Part shown: in pieces, positions 8,532 to 17,124 of the stretch
How the letters are laid out: each line of letters starts with the position of its first letter
Numbering within the stretch: position 1 is the stretch's first letter
DNA from: Curtobacterium sp. MCSS17_008
Lineage (GTDB): Bacteria > Actinomycetota > Actinomycetes > Actinomycetales > Microbacteriaceae
Length of the DNA stretch: 64,000 nt
Assembly (NCBI RefSeq): GCF_003234185.1
Contig: NZ_QKSM01000007.1
Span: 62,001-126,000 of the forward strand
Reading direction: 5' to 3'
The notes under the pieces: generated by a model
What the model was told of the DNA's origin: nothing
Database searches by the model: none
Seen by the model: only the letters and a program-made list of their open reading frames with translations
Translations under genes and position numbers: made by a program

Positions 8532-9959
8532 ATGACCGACCAGCGGATCGCCGTCGTCGTCCTCGCCGCCGGGCAGGGCACGCGCATGAAGTCGTCCACC
8601 CCGAAGGTGCTGCACCGTCTCGCCGGGCTGCCCCTCGTCGCGCACGTGCTGCGGACCGCCGCCTCGCTCGAGCCCGAGCACGTCGCCGTGGTCGTCCGGC
8701 ACGAGCGTGACCGGGTCGCCGCCGAGGTCGCCGAGCGCGCCCCCGAGGCGATCGTGGTCGACCAGGACGACGTGCCCGGCACCGGCCGCGCGGTCGAGGT
8801 CGCCGTGCAGGCGCTGCCCGCGGACTTCGACGGTACGGTCGTGGTGCTGTCGGGCGACGTCCCGCTGCTCGACGCCGTGTCGCTCCGCACGCTCGTGAAC
8901 GCCCACGTCGGCAACGCCGTCACGCTCGTCAGCGCGATGGCCGACGACCCGACCGGGCTCGGCCGCGTGGTCCGCGACGCGTCCGGTGCCTTCGTCGGCA
9001 TCGTCGAGCACAAGGACGCCACCGACGAGCAGCGCACCATCACGGAGTACAACGCCGGCATCTACGCCTTCGACGTCACGCAGCTGCGCGCGGTCCTGCC
9101 GTCGCTCACCACCGCGAACGCGCAGGGCGAGAAGTACATCACGGACGCACCGGCCCTCGTCATCGAGCGCGGCGGGGCCGTCGACGTCGTCACCCTGACG
9201 GACCCCTGGCTCGTCGCCGGCATCAACGACCGCGCCCAGCTCTCCGACGCAGCCCGCGAACTGAACGCCCGCATCGTCCGCCGCCACCAGGTCGCCGGTG
9301 TCGCCGTGCAGGACCCCGCGACCACCTGGATCGACCTCGACGTCACCATCGAGGCCGACGCCGAGATCCTGCCCGGCACGCAGCTCGTCGGCGCCACGGC
9401 GGTCGCAGCCGGCGCCGTGGTCGGACCGGACACCACCCTCCGCGACACCGAGGTCGGTGCCGGTGCGGTGGTCAACCGCGTCGACGCCACCCTCGCGGTG
9501 ATCGGTGACGGCGCCTCGGTCGGTCCCTTCGCCTACCTGCGCCCCGGCACGATCCTGGGCGAGCGTGGCAAGATCGGCACCTTCGTCGAGACGAAGAACG
9601 CGGTGATCGGCCGTGGCAGCAAGGTGCCGCACCTGTCGTACATCGGGGACGCCGAGGTCGGTGAGGAGTCGAACATCGGCGCCAACACCATCACTGCGAA
9701 CTACGACGGTGTGCACAAGCACCGCACCGAGGTCGGCTCGCACGTCCGCACCGGCTCGCACAACGTGTTCGTCGCCCCGGTTAGGATTGGTGACGGGGCG
9801 TACACCGGCGCGGGTACGACCGTCCGCAAGGACGTACCGGCCGGGTCGCTGGCGATCAGCTACGCCCCGCAGCGCAACACCGACGGATGGGTCGAGGAAC
9901 ACCGGCCCGGTTCGCCGGCGGCCGAGGCGGCTCGGCGCGCGCACGGCGAACAGATCTGA
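8532..9959 (+). CDS. glmU: Bifunctional N-acetylglucosamine-1-phosphate uridyltransferase / glucosamine-1-phosphate acetyltransferase
   Basis: The protein has 475 aa. The N-terminal pyrophosphorylase domain shows LAAGQGTRMKSSTPKVLH, the C-terminal half is a left-handed beta-helix with hexapeptide repeats (TTLRDTEVGAGAVVN, VGEESNIGANTITANYDG, HNVFVAPVRIGDG), and the conserved KIGTFVETKN joins them. It makes UDP-GlcNAc for peptidoglycan. ATG at 8532 is chosen over the ATG at 8514: the conserved domain starts immediately and CAGGAT (8520-8525) lies 6 nt before it, resembling the leaderless promoters here; AGGA gives a weak alternative ribosome site. prs follows after 55 bp, the usual actinobacterial pair. 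Confidence 0.97.
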   Translation: MTDQRIAVVVLAAGQGTRMKSSTPKVLHRLAGLPLVAHVLRTAASLEPEHVAVVVRHERDRVAAEVAERAPEAIVVDQDDVPGTGRAVEVAVQALPADFDGTVVVLSGDVPLLDAVSLRTLVNAHVGNAVTLVSAMADDPTGLGRVVRDASGAFVGIVEHKDATDEQRTITEYNAGIYAFDVTQLRAVLPSLTTANAQGEKYITDAPALVIERGGAVDVVTLTDPWLVAGINDRAQLSDAARELNARIVRRHQVAGVAVQDPATTWIDLDVTIEADAEILPGTQLVGATAVAAGAVVGPDTTLRDTEVGAGAVVNRVDATLAVIGDGASVGPFAYLRPGTILGERGKIGTFVETKNAVIGRGSKVPHLSYIGDAEVGEESNIGANTITANYDGVHKHRTEVGSHVRTGSHNVFVAPVRIGDGAYTGAGTTVRKDVPAGSLAISYAPQRNTDGWVEEHRPGSPAAEAARRAHGEQI

Positions 9960-10014
9960 CGGCGGTCGGGTCGAACAACGAGGCCCCGAGCGGGTCAGGG
10001 AGTGAGCACCGCAC

Positions 10015-10992
10015 TTGTCCGGAATCAAGACCACCGGCCAGAAACGACTCGTCCTCGTGTCGGGTCGGGCCCACCCGGAACTCTCGGCACAGATCGCCGA
10101 GGAGCTCGGCGTGGACCTGGTCCCCACCGATGCACGGACCTTCGCGAACGGTGAGCTCTACGCCCGCTTCGACGAGTCGGTCCGCGGCTGCGACGCCTTC
10201 GTCATCCAGTCGCACACGGCGCCGATCAACGAGTGGCTCATGGAGCAGCTCATCATGGTCGACGCGCTGAAGCGTGCCTCCGCGAAGCGCATCACCGTCG
10301 TCGCGCCGTTCTACCCCTACGCGCGTCAGGACAAGAAGGGCCGCGGCCGCGAGCCGATCTCGGCGCGGCTCGTCGCCGACCTGTTCAAGGCCGCCGGCGC
10401 CCACCGCATCATGAGCGTCGACCTGCACGCCGCGCAGATCCAAGGCTTCTTCGACGGCCCCGTCGACCACCTGTTCGCCATGCCGGTGCTGCTCGAGCGC
10501 TTCCAGGAGATCCTCGACCCGGAGACGCTGACCGTCGTCTCGCCGGACATGGGCCGCGTGCGCGTCGCCGACATCTGGTCCGAGAAGCTCGGCGCCCCGC
10601 TCGCGATCATCCACAAGCGCCGCGACCCGCTCGTGCCGAACCAGGTCTCCGTGCACGAGATCGTCGGTGACGTCTCCGGCCGCGTCTGCCTGCTCGTCGA
10701 CGACCTCATCGACACCGGGCGGACCATCGCGAAGGCGGCCGAGGCGCTCAAGGCGAACGGCGCGACCGGCGTCGTGGTCGCAGCGACCCACGCGGTGTTC
10801 TCCGACCCGGCCACCGAGCTCCTGCAGAGCGAGTTCATCGACCGCGTCGTCGTCACCGACACGTTGCCGCTGCCCGAGGAGAAACGCTGGGACCGTCTCG
10901 AGGTCCTGCCGATCGCGCCGCTGATCGCCCGCGCGATCCACGAGGTCTTCGACGACGGCTCCGTCACGTCGATGTTCGACGGTGCCGCGTAG
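10015..10992 (+). CDS. prs: Ribose-phosphate pyrophosphokinase
   Basis: The protein has 325 aa. It has the flexible-loop region (ARTFANGELYARF), the Mg-ATP region (YPYARQDKKGRGREPISARLVADL), the conserved SVDLHAAQIQGFFD, and the PRPP-binding LVDDLIDTGRT. It makes PRPP from ribose 5-phosphate and ATP for nucleotide, His and Trp synthesis. The start is a TTG at 10015, the only in-frame initiator before the conserved MSGIKTTGQKRLVL-like N-terminus; AGGGAG lies 12 nt upstream, a long spacing. A rare TTG start may lower expression. It follows glmU with probable cotranscription. Confidence 0.96.
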   Translation: MSGIKTTGQKRLVLVSGRAHPELSAQIAEELGVDLVPTDARTFANGELYARFDESVRGCDAFVIQSHTAPINEWLMEQLIMVDALKRASAKRITVVAPFYPYARQDKKGRGREPISARLVADLFKAAGAHRIMSVDLHAAQIQGFFDGPVDHLFAMPVLLERFQEILDPETLTVVSPDMGRVRVADIWSEKLGAPLAIIHKRRDPLVPNQVSVHEIVGDVSGRVCLLVDDLIDTGRTIAKAAEALKANGATGVVVAATHAVFSDPATELLQSEFIDRVVVTDTLPLPEEKRWDRLEVLPIAPLIARAIHEVFDDGSVTSMFDGAA

Positions 10993-11038
10993 CCGAGCCG
11001 GCCGCGCGCTCCGCGTGACCCGACCGGCGGGCTGACCC

Positions 11039-11824
11039 GTGCCTCCCGTCCACCCGGCGCGTGCCGCACTGGCCGCTCGTCTGCGGGCCGCCGGCAGCGT
11101 GTTCGCCGAGGACGAGGCGGACCTGCTGCTCGAGGCCGGTGACGGCGACCCGGTGAAGCTGCGCGGCCTCGTGCAGCGACGGCTCGCCGGCGAGCCACTC
11201 GAGGTCGTGCTCGGCTGGGCTGGGTTCGACGGGCACCGCGTCCGGGTCGCACCCGGGGTGTTCGTGCCCCGGACACGCACCGTCGTCGTCGTCGAGCAGG
11301 CCGCTCGACGCCTGCAGCGGTACGACCGGGTGGTCGACCTGTGCTGCGGTGTCGGCGCGATCTCGGTGGCGTTGCTCGGCCGCGTCGGTGCGCTCGACCT
11401 GGTCGCCGCGGACATCGACCCGGACGCGGTGGACGTCGCAGCGGAGAACATCGGGGACCGGGGGATCGTCGTGCTCGGCGACCTGTTCGCGCCGCTGCCG
11501 GACCGGTTCCGCGGCACCGTGGACGTCATCGCGGTGAACGCCCCCTACGTGCCCTCCGAAGCCGTCGAGACCATGCCGTCCGAGGCGCGGGAGCACGAAC
11601 GGCGGATCGCCCTCGACGGCGGGCCCGACGGGCTCGACGTGCACCGCCGGGTCGCCGCGGGGGCCGGGGAGTGGGTTCGTCCCGGTGGGGCCGTCGTGAT
11701 CGAGGTGTCCGCTGCGCAGGCACCGGAGTCCGTGGCGGCCTTCGCCGAGGCGGGGTTCGCCGTGTCGGTCGAGACGGACGACACGGTCGACGGTACCTGC
11801 GTCGTCGCGGAGCTCCCCGCCTGA
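11039..11824 (+). CDS. PrmC/HemK-related protein N5-glutamine methyltransferase-like protein
   Basis: The protein has 261 aa. An N-terminal helical domain leads to a class I SAM fold with VVDLCCGVGAISVALL (SAM motif I), VAADIDPDAV (motif II) and VIAVNAPYVPSEAVETMP. The last stands where PrmC has NPPY; the NAPY variant and shorter length match the PrmC-related methyltransferase subfamily rather than the release-factor enzyme. The target is not known. GTG at 11039 lacks a strong ribosome site (GGCGGG at about 12 nt). The gene lies alone after prs at the left edge of the accessory block and converges on the molybdenum oxidoreductase. Confidence 0.8.
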   Translation: MPPVHPARAALAARLRAAGSVFAEDEADLLLEAGDGDPVKLRGLVQRRLAGEPLEVVLGWAGFDGHRVRVAPGVFVPRTRTVVVVEQAARRLQRYDRVVDLCCGVGAISVALLGRVGALDLVAADIDPDAVDVAAENIGDRGIVVLGDLFAPLPDRFRGTVDVIAVNAPYVPSEAVETMPSEAREHERRIALDGGPDGLDVHRRVAAGAGEWVRPGGAVVIEVSAAQAPESVAAFAEAGFAVSVETDDTVDGTCVVAELPA

Positions 11825-11969
11825 AGCGTTCTCGTCGTGGAGTCCGGCGGAGCGTGCGAGCACGCGATGCGGGGGTCGGCGGCCAGGTCCACGTCCGCCT
11901 CGTCGACGCGGTCCGTCGGCGCGGTGGTCCTCTCCCCATCGGGGCCCGCGACGCGAGGCACGGCGTCCG

Positions 11970-13571
11970 TCAGCCGGCGCTGACCTGCACGGTGTGCCAG
12001 CCGGTGGCGCCGTTGGGGGTCGGAGGTCGCTCGACGCTGGTCTGCACCTGACCGTCTGCGCTGACGGCGCGGACCTGGATCCGGTGGTCGCCCGCCTCTG
12101 GCGTCCAGCGGTACACCCACTGCCGCCAGGTGTCGGCCGACACCGACTCGGCGAGGGTGGCGTCCTCCCATGCACCGTCGTCGACGCGCACCTGCACCCC
12201 CTTCACCCCGGTGTGCGGCTGCCACGCGACACCGGCGACCGCGACCGGCTTCCCCGCCGTCAGCGCGGCACCACCGCGCGGGGTGTCGATGCGTGACTCG
12301 AGCTTCACCGGCCCGCGTTCCGACCACCCTCGCGGGGTCCAGTACCCCTGCGCGTCCGCGAACCGGGTCACCTCGAGCTCGGTCACCCACTTCGTCGCCG
12401 AGACGTACCCGAAGAGTCCGGGGACCACCATCCGGACCGGGAACCCGTGCTCGGGCGGCAGCGGCTCCCCGTTCATCCCCACCGCCAGGAGCGCGGCCGT
12501 CCCCTCGTCCTGCAGGACGTCGAGCGGGGTGCCGGCGGAGAACCCGTCCACGCTGCGGGAGAGCACCATGTCGGCGCCGTCCTGCACCCCGGCACGCCGG
12601 AGCAGTTCGCGGATCGGGAACCCCAACCACAGCGCGTTGCCGATGAGGTCGCCGCCGACCTCGTTCGAGACGCAGCTGAGCGTCGTCATGTGCTCCTGCA
12701 GGGGAAGCGCGAGGAGTTCGTCCCAGGTGAGTTCGACCTCGCGGTCGACGGCACCGTGGATCCGGAGCGTCCAGTCCGCCGGGTCGATCGAGGGCACCCG
12801 GAGCGCGGTGTCGATGCGGTAGAAGTCCGCGTTCGGCGTGACGTACGGCGTGATGTCCGCGACGTCGAGCGACGCACCGGCGGGGACCTCCGGCGCGGGG
12901 GTGGCCGCTCGGGGCAGCTCCACGGCACGCCGCGCGGCGGCCGCGGCCTGCATCGCGGCGGTGCCCACGCGCGCAGCACCACCGACGACGACCGACGCGG
13001 CAGCGGTCGCGATGCCCCAGACCAGGAAGGCACGCCGTTCGGTCGCAGCGGCGCGCGGGGAGGCGGAGGGGACGGCAGCCGCGGCTTCCCACCGCCGGAG
13101 CCGCTGCAGCAGGACGCGGAGCACGAGGACAGCGGCGGCGACACCGAGCACCGTCGGGGCGCCGTCCCACGTCCCGCTGCCGGAACGGGTCGTGACGGCG
13201 AACAGGGCGAGCGCGCCACCCGCCGCGAAGACGAGGGCGCCGAACGGCGGACGTGCCCGTTCGAGCACACCGGCGCCCGCGCACACCACGACGGAGACGA
13301 CCGCCATGAGCACGAAGAGCGCCACCTTGTCGCCCGTGCCGAAGAGGCCCACCACGAGGTCCTTGGCGGCCGGTGGTGCCAGGTCGATGACCGCGGAACC
13401 GACCGCCACGAGCGGGCTGCCGGCGCCGCCGAGGACGAGCGCGCCGAGTTCGGCGACCGCGAGGAAGGCGACGAACGCGACGACACCGCAGGCGGCCGCG
13501 AGCAGCGCCGGGCGGTGGACCGGCTCGGACGCCGTCGCCTGCTCCGTGGTCCGGGACGCTGTCGTGCTCAC
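11970..13571 (-). CDS. Membrane-anchored molybdopterin-dependent oxidoreductase (sulfite oxidase fold)
   Basis: The protein has about 533 aa. Residues 20-205 hold five or six hydrophobic helices, then a Pro/Ala linker. The catalytic domain starts near ITPYVTPNADFYRIDTAL and carries the molybdenum-ligand Cys in TTLSCVSNEVGGDLIGNALW (about residue 300). HGFPVRMVVPGLFGYVSATKW and a C-terminal Ig-like Mo-co dimerisation domain (GVAWQPHTGVKGVQVRVDDG) follow. The enzyme domain probably faces outside, like other actinobacterial sulfite-oxidase-type proteins; substrate unknown. GTG at 13571 is chosen because TACGCT (13578-13583, minus strand) precedes it by 6 nt; an in-frame GTG at 13595 is possible. 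No cofactor genes are nearby. Confidence 0.9.
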   Translation of the reverse strand: MSTTASRTTEQATASEPVHRPALLAAACGVVAFVAFLAVAELGALVLGGAGSPLVAVGSAVIDLAPPAAKDLVVGLFGTGDKVALFVLMAVVSVVVCAGAGVLERARPPFGALVFAAGGALALFAVTTRSGSGTWDGAPTVLGVAAAVLVLRVLLQRLRRWEAAAAVPSASPRAAATERRAFLVWGIATAAASVVVGGAARVGTAAMQAAAAARRAVELPRAATPAPEVPAGASLDVADITPYVTPNADFYRIDTALRVPSIDPADWTLRIHGAVDREVELTWDELLALPLQEHMTTLSCVSNEVGGDLIGNALWLGFPIRELLRRAGVQDGADMVLSRSVDGFSAGTPLDVLQDEGTAALLAVGMNGEPLPPEHGFPVRMVVPGLFGYVSATKWVTELEVTRFADAQGYWTPRGWSERGPVKLESRIDTPRGGAALTAGKPVAVAGVAWQPHTGVKGVQVRVDDGAWEDATLAESVSADTWRQWVYRWTPEAGDHRIQVRAVSADGQVQTSVERPPTPNGATGWHTVQVSAG

Positions 13572-13683
13572 CCGTGCAGCGTAGGTCGCGTGCACCGGGA
13601 AGCGCTGACAACCGGAGCGGTTCGACGACCGTTCACTGCACCGGGACAGCGGGAGTCGACAGGGCCGTGCGAGGATCGGGGAC

Positions 13684-14400
13684 GTGTTGGACCGACCAGA
13701 CCGCGTGCCCCGTCAGGGCCGACCACGTCGGTCGGGGTCGCGTCGATCGAGGTCGCACCGGACGCGATCGCCCTGGTCGGCAGCCCGTGGCTCCACCGTC
13801 CTGCGGTGGAGCATCGTCGGCGTGTGGACGGCGCTGCTCGTCTCGCGGATCGTGGTCGTGTCGGCCGCGCCGCAGACCGACCTCACCTTCTTCGCCATCG
13901 CCGAACTGGCGGCGATCGCCCTCGGCGTCGTCGCGGTCGTCGTGGCAGGCGTCCGTGCGCAGACCCTCCGACGTCGTCGTGCTGACGCGGCGCTCGCCCT
14001 CGCGATCCGGCGCATCGACCCGACCGTCTGGCTCGTCCCCGCGGCGCCGACCCCGGAGCTCCGTGCGGACGTGCACGCCGCGCGTCCGGAGGTCACGCTC
14101 GGCGACCGGGTGACCTGGGCGTTCGGGGCCACCGAGGCGTCGCTGTGGGAGCTCGAGGAGCGTCGTGCCACCCGCCTGCTCGTCATCCGGTGGAGCCGCA
14201 TGGTGCACGTCGGCATCGAGGACGTCATGGGTGAACGGAACGCGAGCGCGGTGGCGATCCACTACGTGCGGCCGGACGACACCGCAGCCGTGGCCACCTT
14301 CTTCGTCCGCGCGGCGCCCGGGTCGCGGCGACTGCTCGGACGCGGCCCGCGGCTCGAGCGTCTCGTCGCCGACCTCGCTCGTGAGCGCATCGTCGCCTGA
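13684..14400 (+). CDS. Conserved hypothetical membrane protein
   Basis: The protein has 238 aa. An Arg-rich cytoplasmic N-terminus (about 40 residues) precedes two hydrophobic helices (WSIVGVWTALLVSRIVVV and FFAIAELAAIALGVVAVVVAGV) and a soluble C-terminal domain of about 130 residues (DPTVWLVPAAPTPE..., LGRGPRLERLVADLA). I recognise no family. GTG at 13684 is preceded by GAGGAT (13671-13676) and a 7-nt gap, similar to the leaderless promoters elsewhere. It is divergent from the molybdenum oxidoreductase with a 112-bp gap, so the two may be co-regulated. Good codon bias and a following terminator support a real gene. Confidence 0.7.
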   Translation: MLDRPDRVPRQGRPRRSGSRRSRSHRTRSPWSAARGSTVLRWSIVGVWTALLVSRIVVVSAAPQTDLTFFAIAELAAIALGVVAVVVAGVRAQTLRRRRADAALALAIRRIDPTVWLVPAAPTPELRADVHAARPEVTLGDRVTWAFGATEASLWELEERRATRLLVIRWSRMVHVGIEDVMGERNASAVAIHYVRPDDTAAVATFFVRAAPGSRRLLGRGPRLERLVADLARERIVA

Positions 14401-14406
14401 TCCCGC

Positions 14407-14471
14407 GCCCCGCAGGAGCCCGGTCCGCTCGCCCCTGGGTCCGGTGCCCCGCACGAGCCCGGTCCGCTCGC
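14407..14471. repeat. Direct repeat of about 26 bp after the hypothetical membrane gene
   Basis: A 26-bp unit containing GAGCCCGGTCCGCTCGC occurs at 14407-14432 and again at 14446-14471 with one mismatch, 39 bp apart. It sits just upstream of the terminator at 14503-14530. Confidence 0.85.
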
Positions 14472-14502
14472 GCCCCGGCCGGTGCCCGCCGGCGGACGAC
14501 GA

Positions 14503-14530
14503 ACGGGCCCCGCCGTCCGGCGGGGCCCGT
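14503..14530. terminator. Bidirectional terminator between convergent genes
   Basis: ACGGGCCCCGCC (14503-14514) and its exact complement (14519-14530) form a 12-bp stem with a 4-nt loop. It serves the plus-strand hypothetical gene and the minus-strand gnd, which end on either side. Confidence 0.8.
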
Positions 14531-14545
14531 CGCACACGGTCTCGA

Positions 14546-16018
14546 TCAGTGCGTGGAGGGCTCCTGTTCGACCTCGCGGCGGCCGTCCTCGGACCACATG
14601 GTGTGGAACGTGCCGTCCTTGTCGACGCGCTGGTAGGTGTGCGCGCCGAAGAAGTCGCGCTGGCCCTGGATCAGCGACGCCGGCAGCCGGTCGGACGCGA
14701 GCGAGTCGAAGTACGCCAGCGCGGAGGAGAAGCCCGGCGCAGGGATGCCCGACGCCGCGGCGATGCCGACGATGCGCCGCCACGCCGCTTCGCCCTCGGC
14801 CACGGCGTTCGCGAAGTACGGGTCGACGAGCAGCGACTCGAGCTCCGGGTTCTTGTCGTACGCCTCGACGATGCGGTTGAGGAACTGCGCGCGGATGATG
14901 CAGCCGCCGCGCCAGATCTTCGCGACGCTGCCGAGGTCGATGTCCCAGTCGTACTCCTTCGCCCCGGCGATGATGAGGTCGAAGCCCTGCGCGTACGCGA
15001 CCACCTTCGAGGCGTACAGCGCTGCGCGGACGTCGTCCTCGAACGTGTCGGGGACGTCCACGACGTCAGGCCGACCCTTGACGGATGCCTGGACGGCGGC
15101 TCGCTGCGTCGGCTTGGACGACACCGCGCGGGCGAACACCGCCTCGCCGATGCCGGAGACCGGGATCCCGAGGCCGACCGCGTTCTGCACGGTCCAGACC
15201 CCGGTGCCCTTGGAACCGGCCTCGTCGCGGATGACGTCGACGAGCGGCTTGCCGGTGTCCGCGTCCTGCTGCTTGAGGACCTCGCCGGTGATCTCGATCA
15301 GGTACGACTCCAGGTCGCCCTCGTTCCACTGCTCGTAGATCTGCACGAGCTCGTCGACCGAGTGGCCACCGGCGCGGCGCAACAGGTCGTAGGACTCTGC
15401 GATGAGCTGCATGTCGGCGTACTCGATGCCGTTGTGGACCATCTTCACGAAGTGCCCGGCGCCGTCGGTACCGATGTGGGTGACACAGGGCTCGCCCTCG
15501 GCGACCGCGGCGATCGACTCGAGGATCGGGCCGAGGGTCTCCCAGGCCTCGTCCGAACCGCCGGGCATGATCGACGGCCCCTTCAGGGCGCCCTCTTCGC
15601 CACCGGAGATCCCCGTGCCGACGAAGTTCAGGCCCTTCTCGCGCAGGTCCTGCTCCCGACGGATGGTGTCGTGGAAGTTCGCGTTGCCACCGTCGACGAT
15701 GATGTCGCCCTCCTCGAACCGCTCCGCGAGCTGTCCGATGACGGCGTCGGTGCCCTTGCCTGCCTGCACCATGATGATCGCCGTGCGCGGCTTCGACAGC
15801 GACGCCACGAAGCCGTCGATGTCCTCGGACGCGATGAACCCCATGTCACCGTGCTCGTCCGTGAGCTCCTGGGTGCGCGCGTAGGTGCGGTTGTACACAG
15901 CGACCGTGTTGCCCTCGCGCGACGCGAGGTTGCGGGCCAGGTTCGACCCCATCACCGCCAGCCCGACCACGCCGATGTTCGCCTTGCCGCCGTCTCCGGT
16001 CTGCTCGTTCTCTGCCAC
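14546..16018 (-). CDS. gnd: 6-Phosphogluconate dehydrogenase, decarboxylating
   Basis: The protein has 490 aa, normal length for the long form. It shows NIGVVGLAVMGSNLARNLASREGNTVAVYNRT (NADP site), the substrate motif GTGISGGEEGALKGPSIMPGG, HFVKMVHNGIEYADMQLI with the catalytic Lys and Asn, and the C-terminal tail TYQRVDKDGTFHTMWSEDG. It oxidises 6-phosphogluconate to ribulose 5-phosphate in the pentose phosphate pathway. GTG at 16018 follows AAGGAG by 7 nt; the longer frame to 16123 has no support. It is divergent from gluconokinase, which makes its substrate. Confidence 0.97.
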   Translation of the reverse strand: MAENEQTGDGGKANIGVVGLAVMGSNLARNLASREGNTVAVYNRTYARTQELTDEHGDMGFIASEDIDGFVASLSKPRTAIIMVQAGKGTDAVIGQLAERFEEGDIIVDGGNANFHDTIRREQDLREKGLNFVGTGISGGEEGALKGPSIMPGGSDEAWETLGPILESIAAVAEGEPCVTHIGTDGAGHFVKMVHNGIEYADMQLIAESYDLLRRAGGHSVDELVQIYEQWNEGDLESYLIEITGEVLKQQDADTGKPLVDVIRDEAGSKGTGVWTVQNAVGLGIPVSGIGEAVFARAVSSKPTQRAAVQASVKGRPDVVDVPDTFEDDVRAALYASKVVAYAQGFDLIIAGAKEYDWDIDLGSVAKIWRGGCIIRAQFLNRIVEAYDKNPELESLLVDPYFANAVAEGEAAWRRIVGIAAASGIPAPGFSSALAYFDSLASDRLPASLIQGQRDFFGAHTYQRVDKDGTFHTMWSEDGRREVEQEPSTH

Positions 16019-16122
16019 GAAAGTCTCCTTCGTCCTGACGTCCCTGTCGCCCACGGTACGTCCGCGGGCCTGGGTCGGCACGGGTGTTCCGGCAACTGGG
16101 GACGGGAAGCGGGCGACGCCCA

Positions 16123-16134
16123 TACTGTGGAGGG
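16123..16134 (+). promoter_or_regulatory. Leaderless-type -10 box of gntK
   Basis: TACTGT (16123-16128) is followed by 6 nt and then the ATG at 16135. The GGAGGG in between is too close to the start to act as a ribosome-binding site. Confidence 0.5.
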
Positions 16135-16674
16135 ATGACCGACCGCGACGTCCTCCCGCCCGTGCTCGTGATGGGGGTCTCCGGCTCCGGCAAGTCGACG
16201 ATCGGCCAGGCCCTCGCCGACGCGCTCGCCGACCAGGACCAGCCGAGCACCTTCGTCGACGCCGACGACCTGCACCCCGCCGCCAACAAGGAGAAGATGC
16301 GGCACGGAACGCCGCTGACCGACGAGGACCGCTGGCCCTGGCTGGACGCGTGCGCCGCCAGGATCGCCGAGGTGCAGGCGTCGGGCCGCCGCTGCGTCAT
16401 GGCCAACTCCGCCCTCAAGCGGGCCTACCGCGACCGGCTCCGGAGCGCGGCGCCCGACCTGGTCATCGCCTTCCTCGACGGCTCGCGCGAACGCATCGCC
16501 GAGCGGCAGTCCCACCGCCACCACGAGTACATGCCGACGTCACTGCTCGACTCGCAGTTCGCGACCCTCGAGCGCCCGCAGCCCGACGAGGCCGCCGTCG
16601 CGGTGTCGATCGAGGGCTCGGTCGACGACACCGTGGCGACGATCACGTCGGCACTGTCGGTCACCTCCGGCTGA
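16135..16674 (+). CDS. gntK: Gluconokinase
   Basis: The protein has 179 aa, the usual size. A P-loop GVSGSGKSTIGQAL lies near residue 13; it is followed by STFVDADDLHPAANKEKMRHGTPLTDEDRWPWL, the gluconate-kinase signature, and by CVMANSALKRAYRDRLR and RQSHRHHEYMPTSLLDSQFATLE. It phosphorylates gluconate to 6-phosphogluconate for Gnd. ATG at 16135 is fixed by the conserved N-terminus. It is divergent from gnd; no gluconate permease is adjacent. Its 3' end overlaps the convergent SHOCT gene by 14 bp. Confidence 0.95.
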   Translation: MTDRDVLPPVLVMGVSGSGKSTIGQALADALADQDQPSTFVDADDLHPAANKEKMRHGTPLTDEDRWPWLDACAARIAEVQASGRRCVMANSALKRAYRDRLRSAAPDLVIAFLDGSRERIAERQSHRHHEYMPTSLLDSQFATLERPQPDEAAVAVSIEGSVDDTVATITSALSVTSG

Positions 16675-16909
16675 GCTCCGACAGTCGCGCGCGGTACTCG
16701 TCCGCGTCGATGTCGCCGCGGGCGAAGCGGTCCGCGAGCACCGCGCGGGCGTCCGACCGCGCGCGCCAGCCGCCACGCCGCAGCACGCCGAAGACGACGA
16801 ACGCCGCCAGGAACACGAGCAGGAAGAACGCGGGGAGGACAAAGAACGGGAACCCGCCGCCGTGCCCGTACGGGCCGACGGCGGCGATGGTCGAGAGAGC
16901 GGTGTGCAC
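16661..16909 (-). CDS. Small membrane protein with C-terminal SHOCT domain
   Basis: The protein has 82 aa. A Gly/Pro-rich N-terminus leads to one transmembrane helix (PFFVLPAFFLLVFLAAFVVFGVL), a basic stretch (RRGGWRARSD), and a SHOCT module (ARAVLADRFARGDIDADEYRARLSELSRR), a short C-terminal oligomerisation motif. GTG at 16909 has AGGAGG 6 nt upstream. It is divergent from a histidine kinase/response regulator pair, with a palindrome between them that the regulator could bind; membrane SHOCT proteins are often controlled by NarL-type systems. The gene would be missed if the longer frame to 17113 were taken as real. Confidence 0.82.
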   Translation of the reverse strand: MHTALSTIAAVGPYGHGGGFPFFVLPAFFLLVFLAAFVVFGVLRRGGWRARSDARAVLADRFARGDIDADEYRARLSELSRR

Positions 16910-17049
16910 GATGGCCTCCTGGTCAGGTCGCGTCGCCGGTCCCGGCGACCCTCCCAGCGTCCGGCCTGGAGGCTCGTCCCGCGTCCGCCACGGAGCCCCA
17001 CTCGCGGCTGCTCCCGCGGTCGTACCGCGCTCGTTCCTGCACAGATAGG

Positions 17050-17065
17050 TACTCCCGGGGGAGTA
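17050..17065. promoter_or_regulatory. Palindromic operator between the SHOCT gene and the two-component operon
   Basis: TACTCCC and GGGAGTA form a perfect 7-bp inverted repeat with a 2-nt centre. It lies in the divergent intergenic region, 48 bp before the -10 (TAGGCT, 17113-17118) of the histidine kinase gene, a good position for autoregulation by the encoded NarL-type regulator. The binding partner is inferred. Confidence 0.55.
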
Positions 17066-17112
17066 GTCCACAGCTCCTGCGGCCACCCGATGACGAGCTC
17101 CCGGCGCGACCA

Positions 17113-17124
17113 TAGGCTCGGACC
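17113..17124 (+). promoter_or_regulatory. Leaderless-type -10 box of the histidine kinase gene
   Basis: TAGGCT (17113-17118) ends 6 nt before the ATG at 17125; no ribosome-binding site is present. Confidence 0.55.

Noticed and set aside
7404..10127. A 907-codon minus-strand frame opposite the MFS gene and glmU
   Set aside because: Composition is typical of an antisense shadow and both opposing genes are certain.
14407..14471. Attachment-site duplication bounding a mobile element
   Set aside because: The two copies are only 39 bp apart with nothing between them.
16910..17113. N-terminal extension of the SHOCT protein
   Set aside because: The extension has no hydrophobic or conserved segment, covers the palindrome and promoter region, and GTG 16909 has an AGGAGG site.
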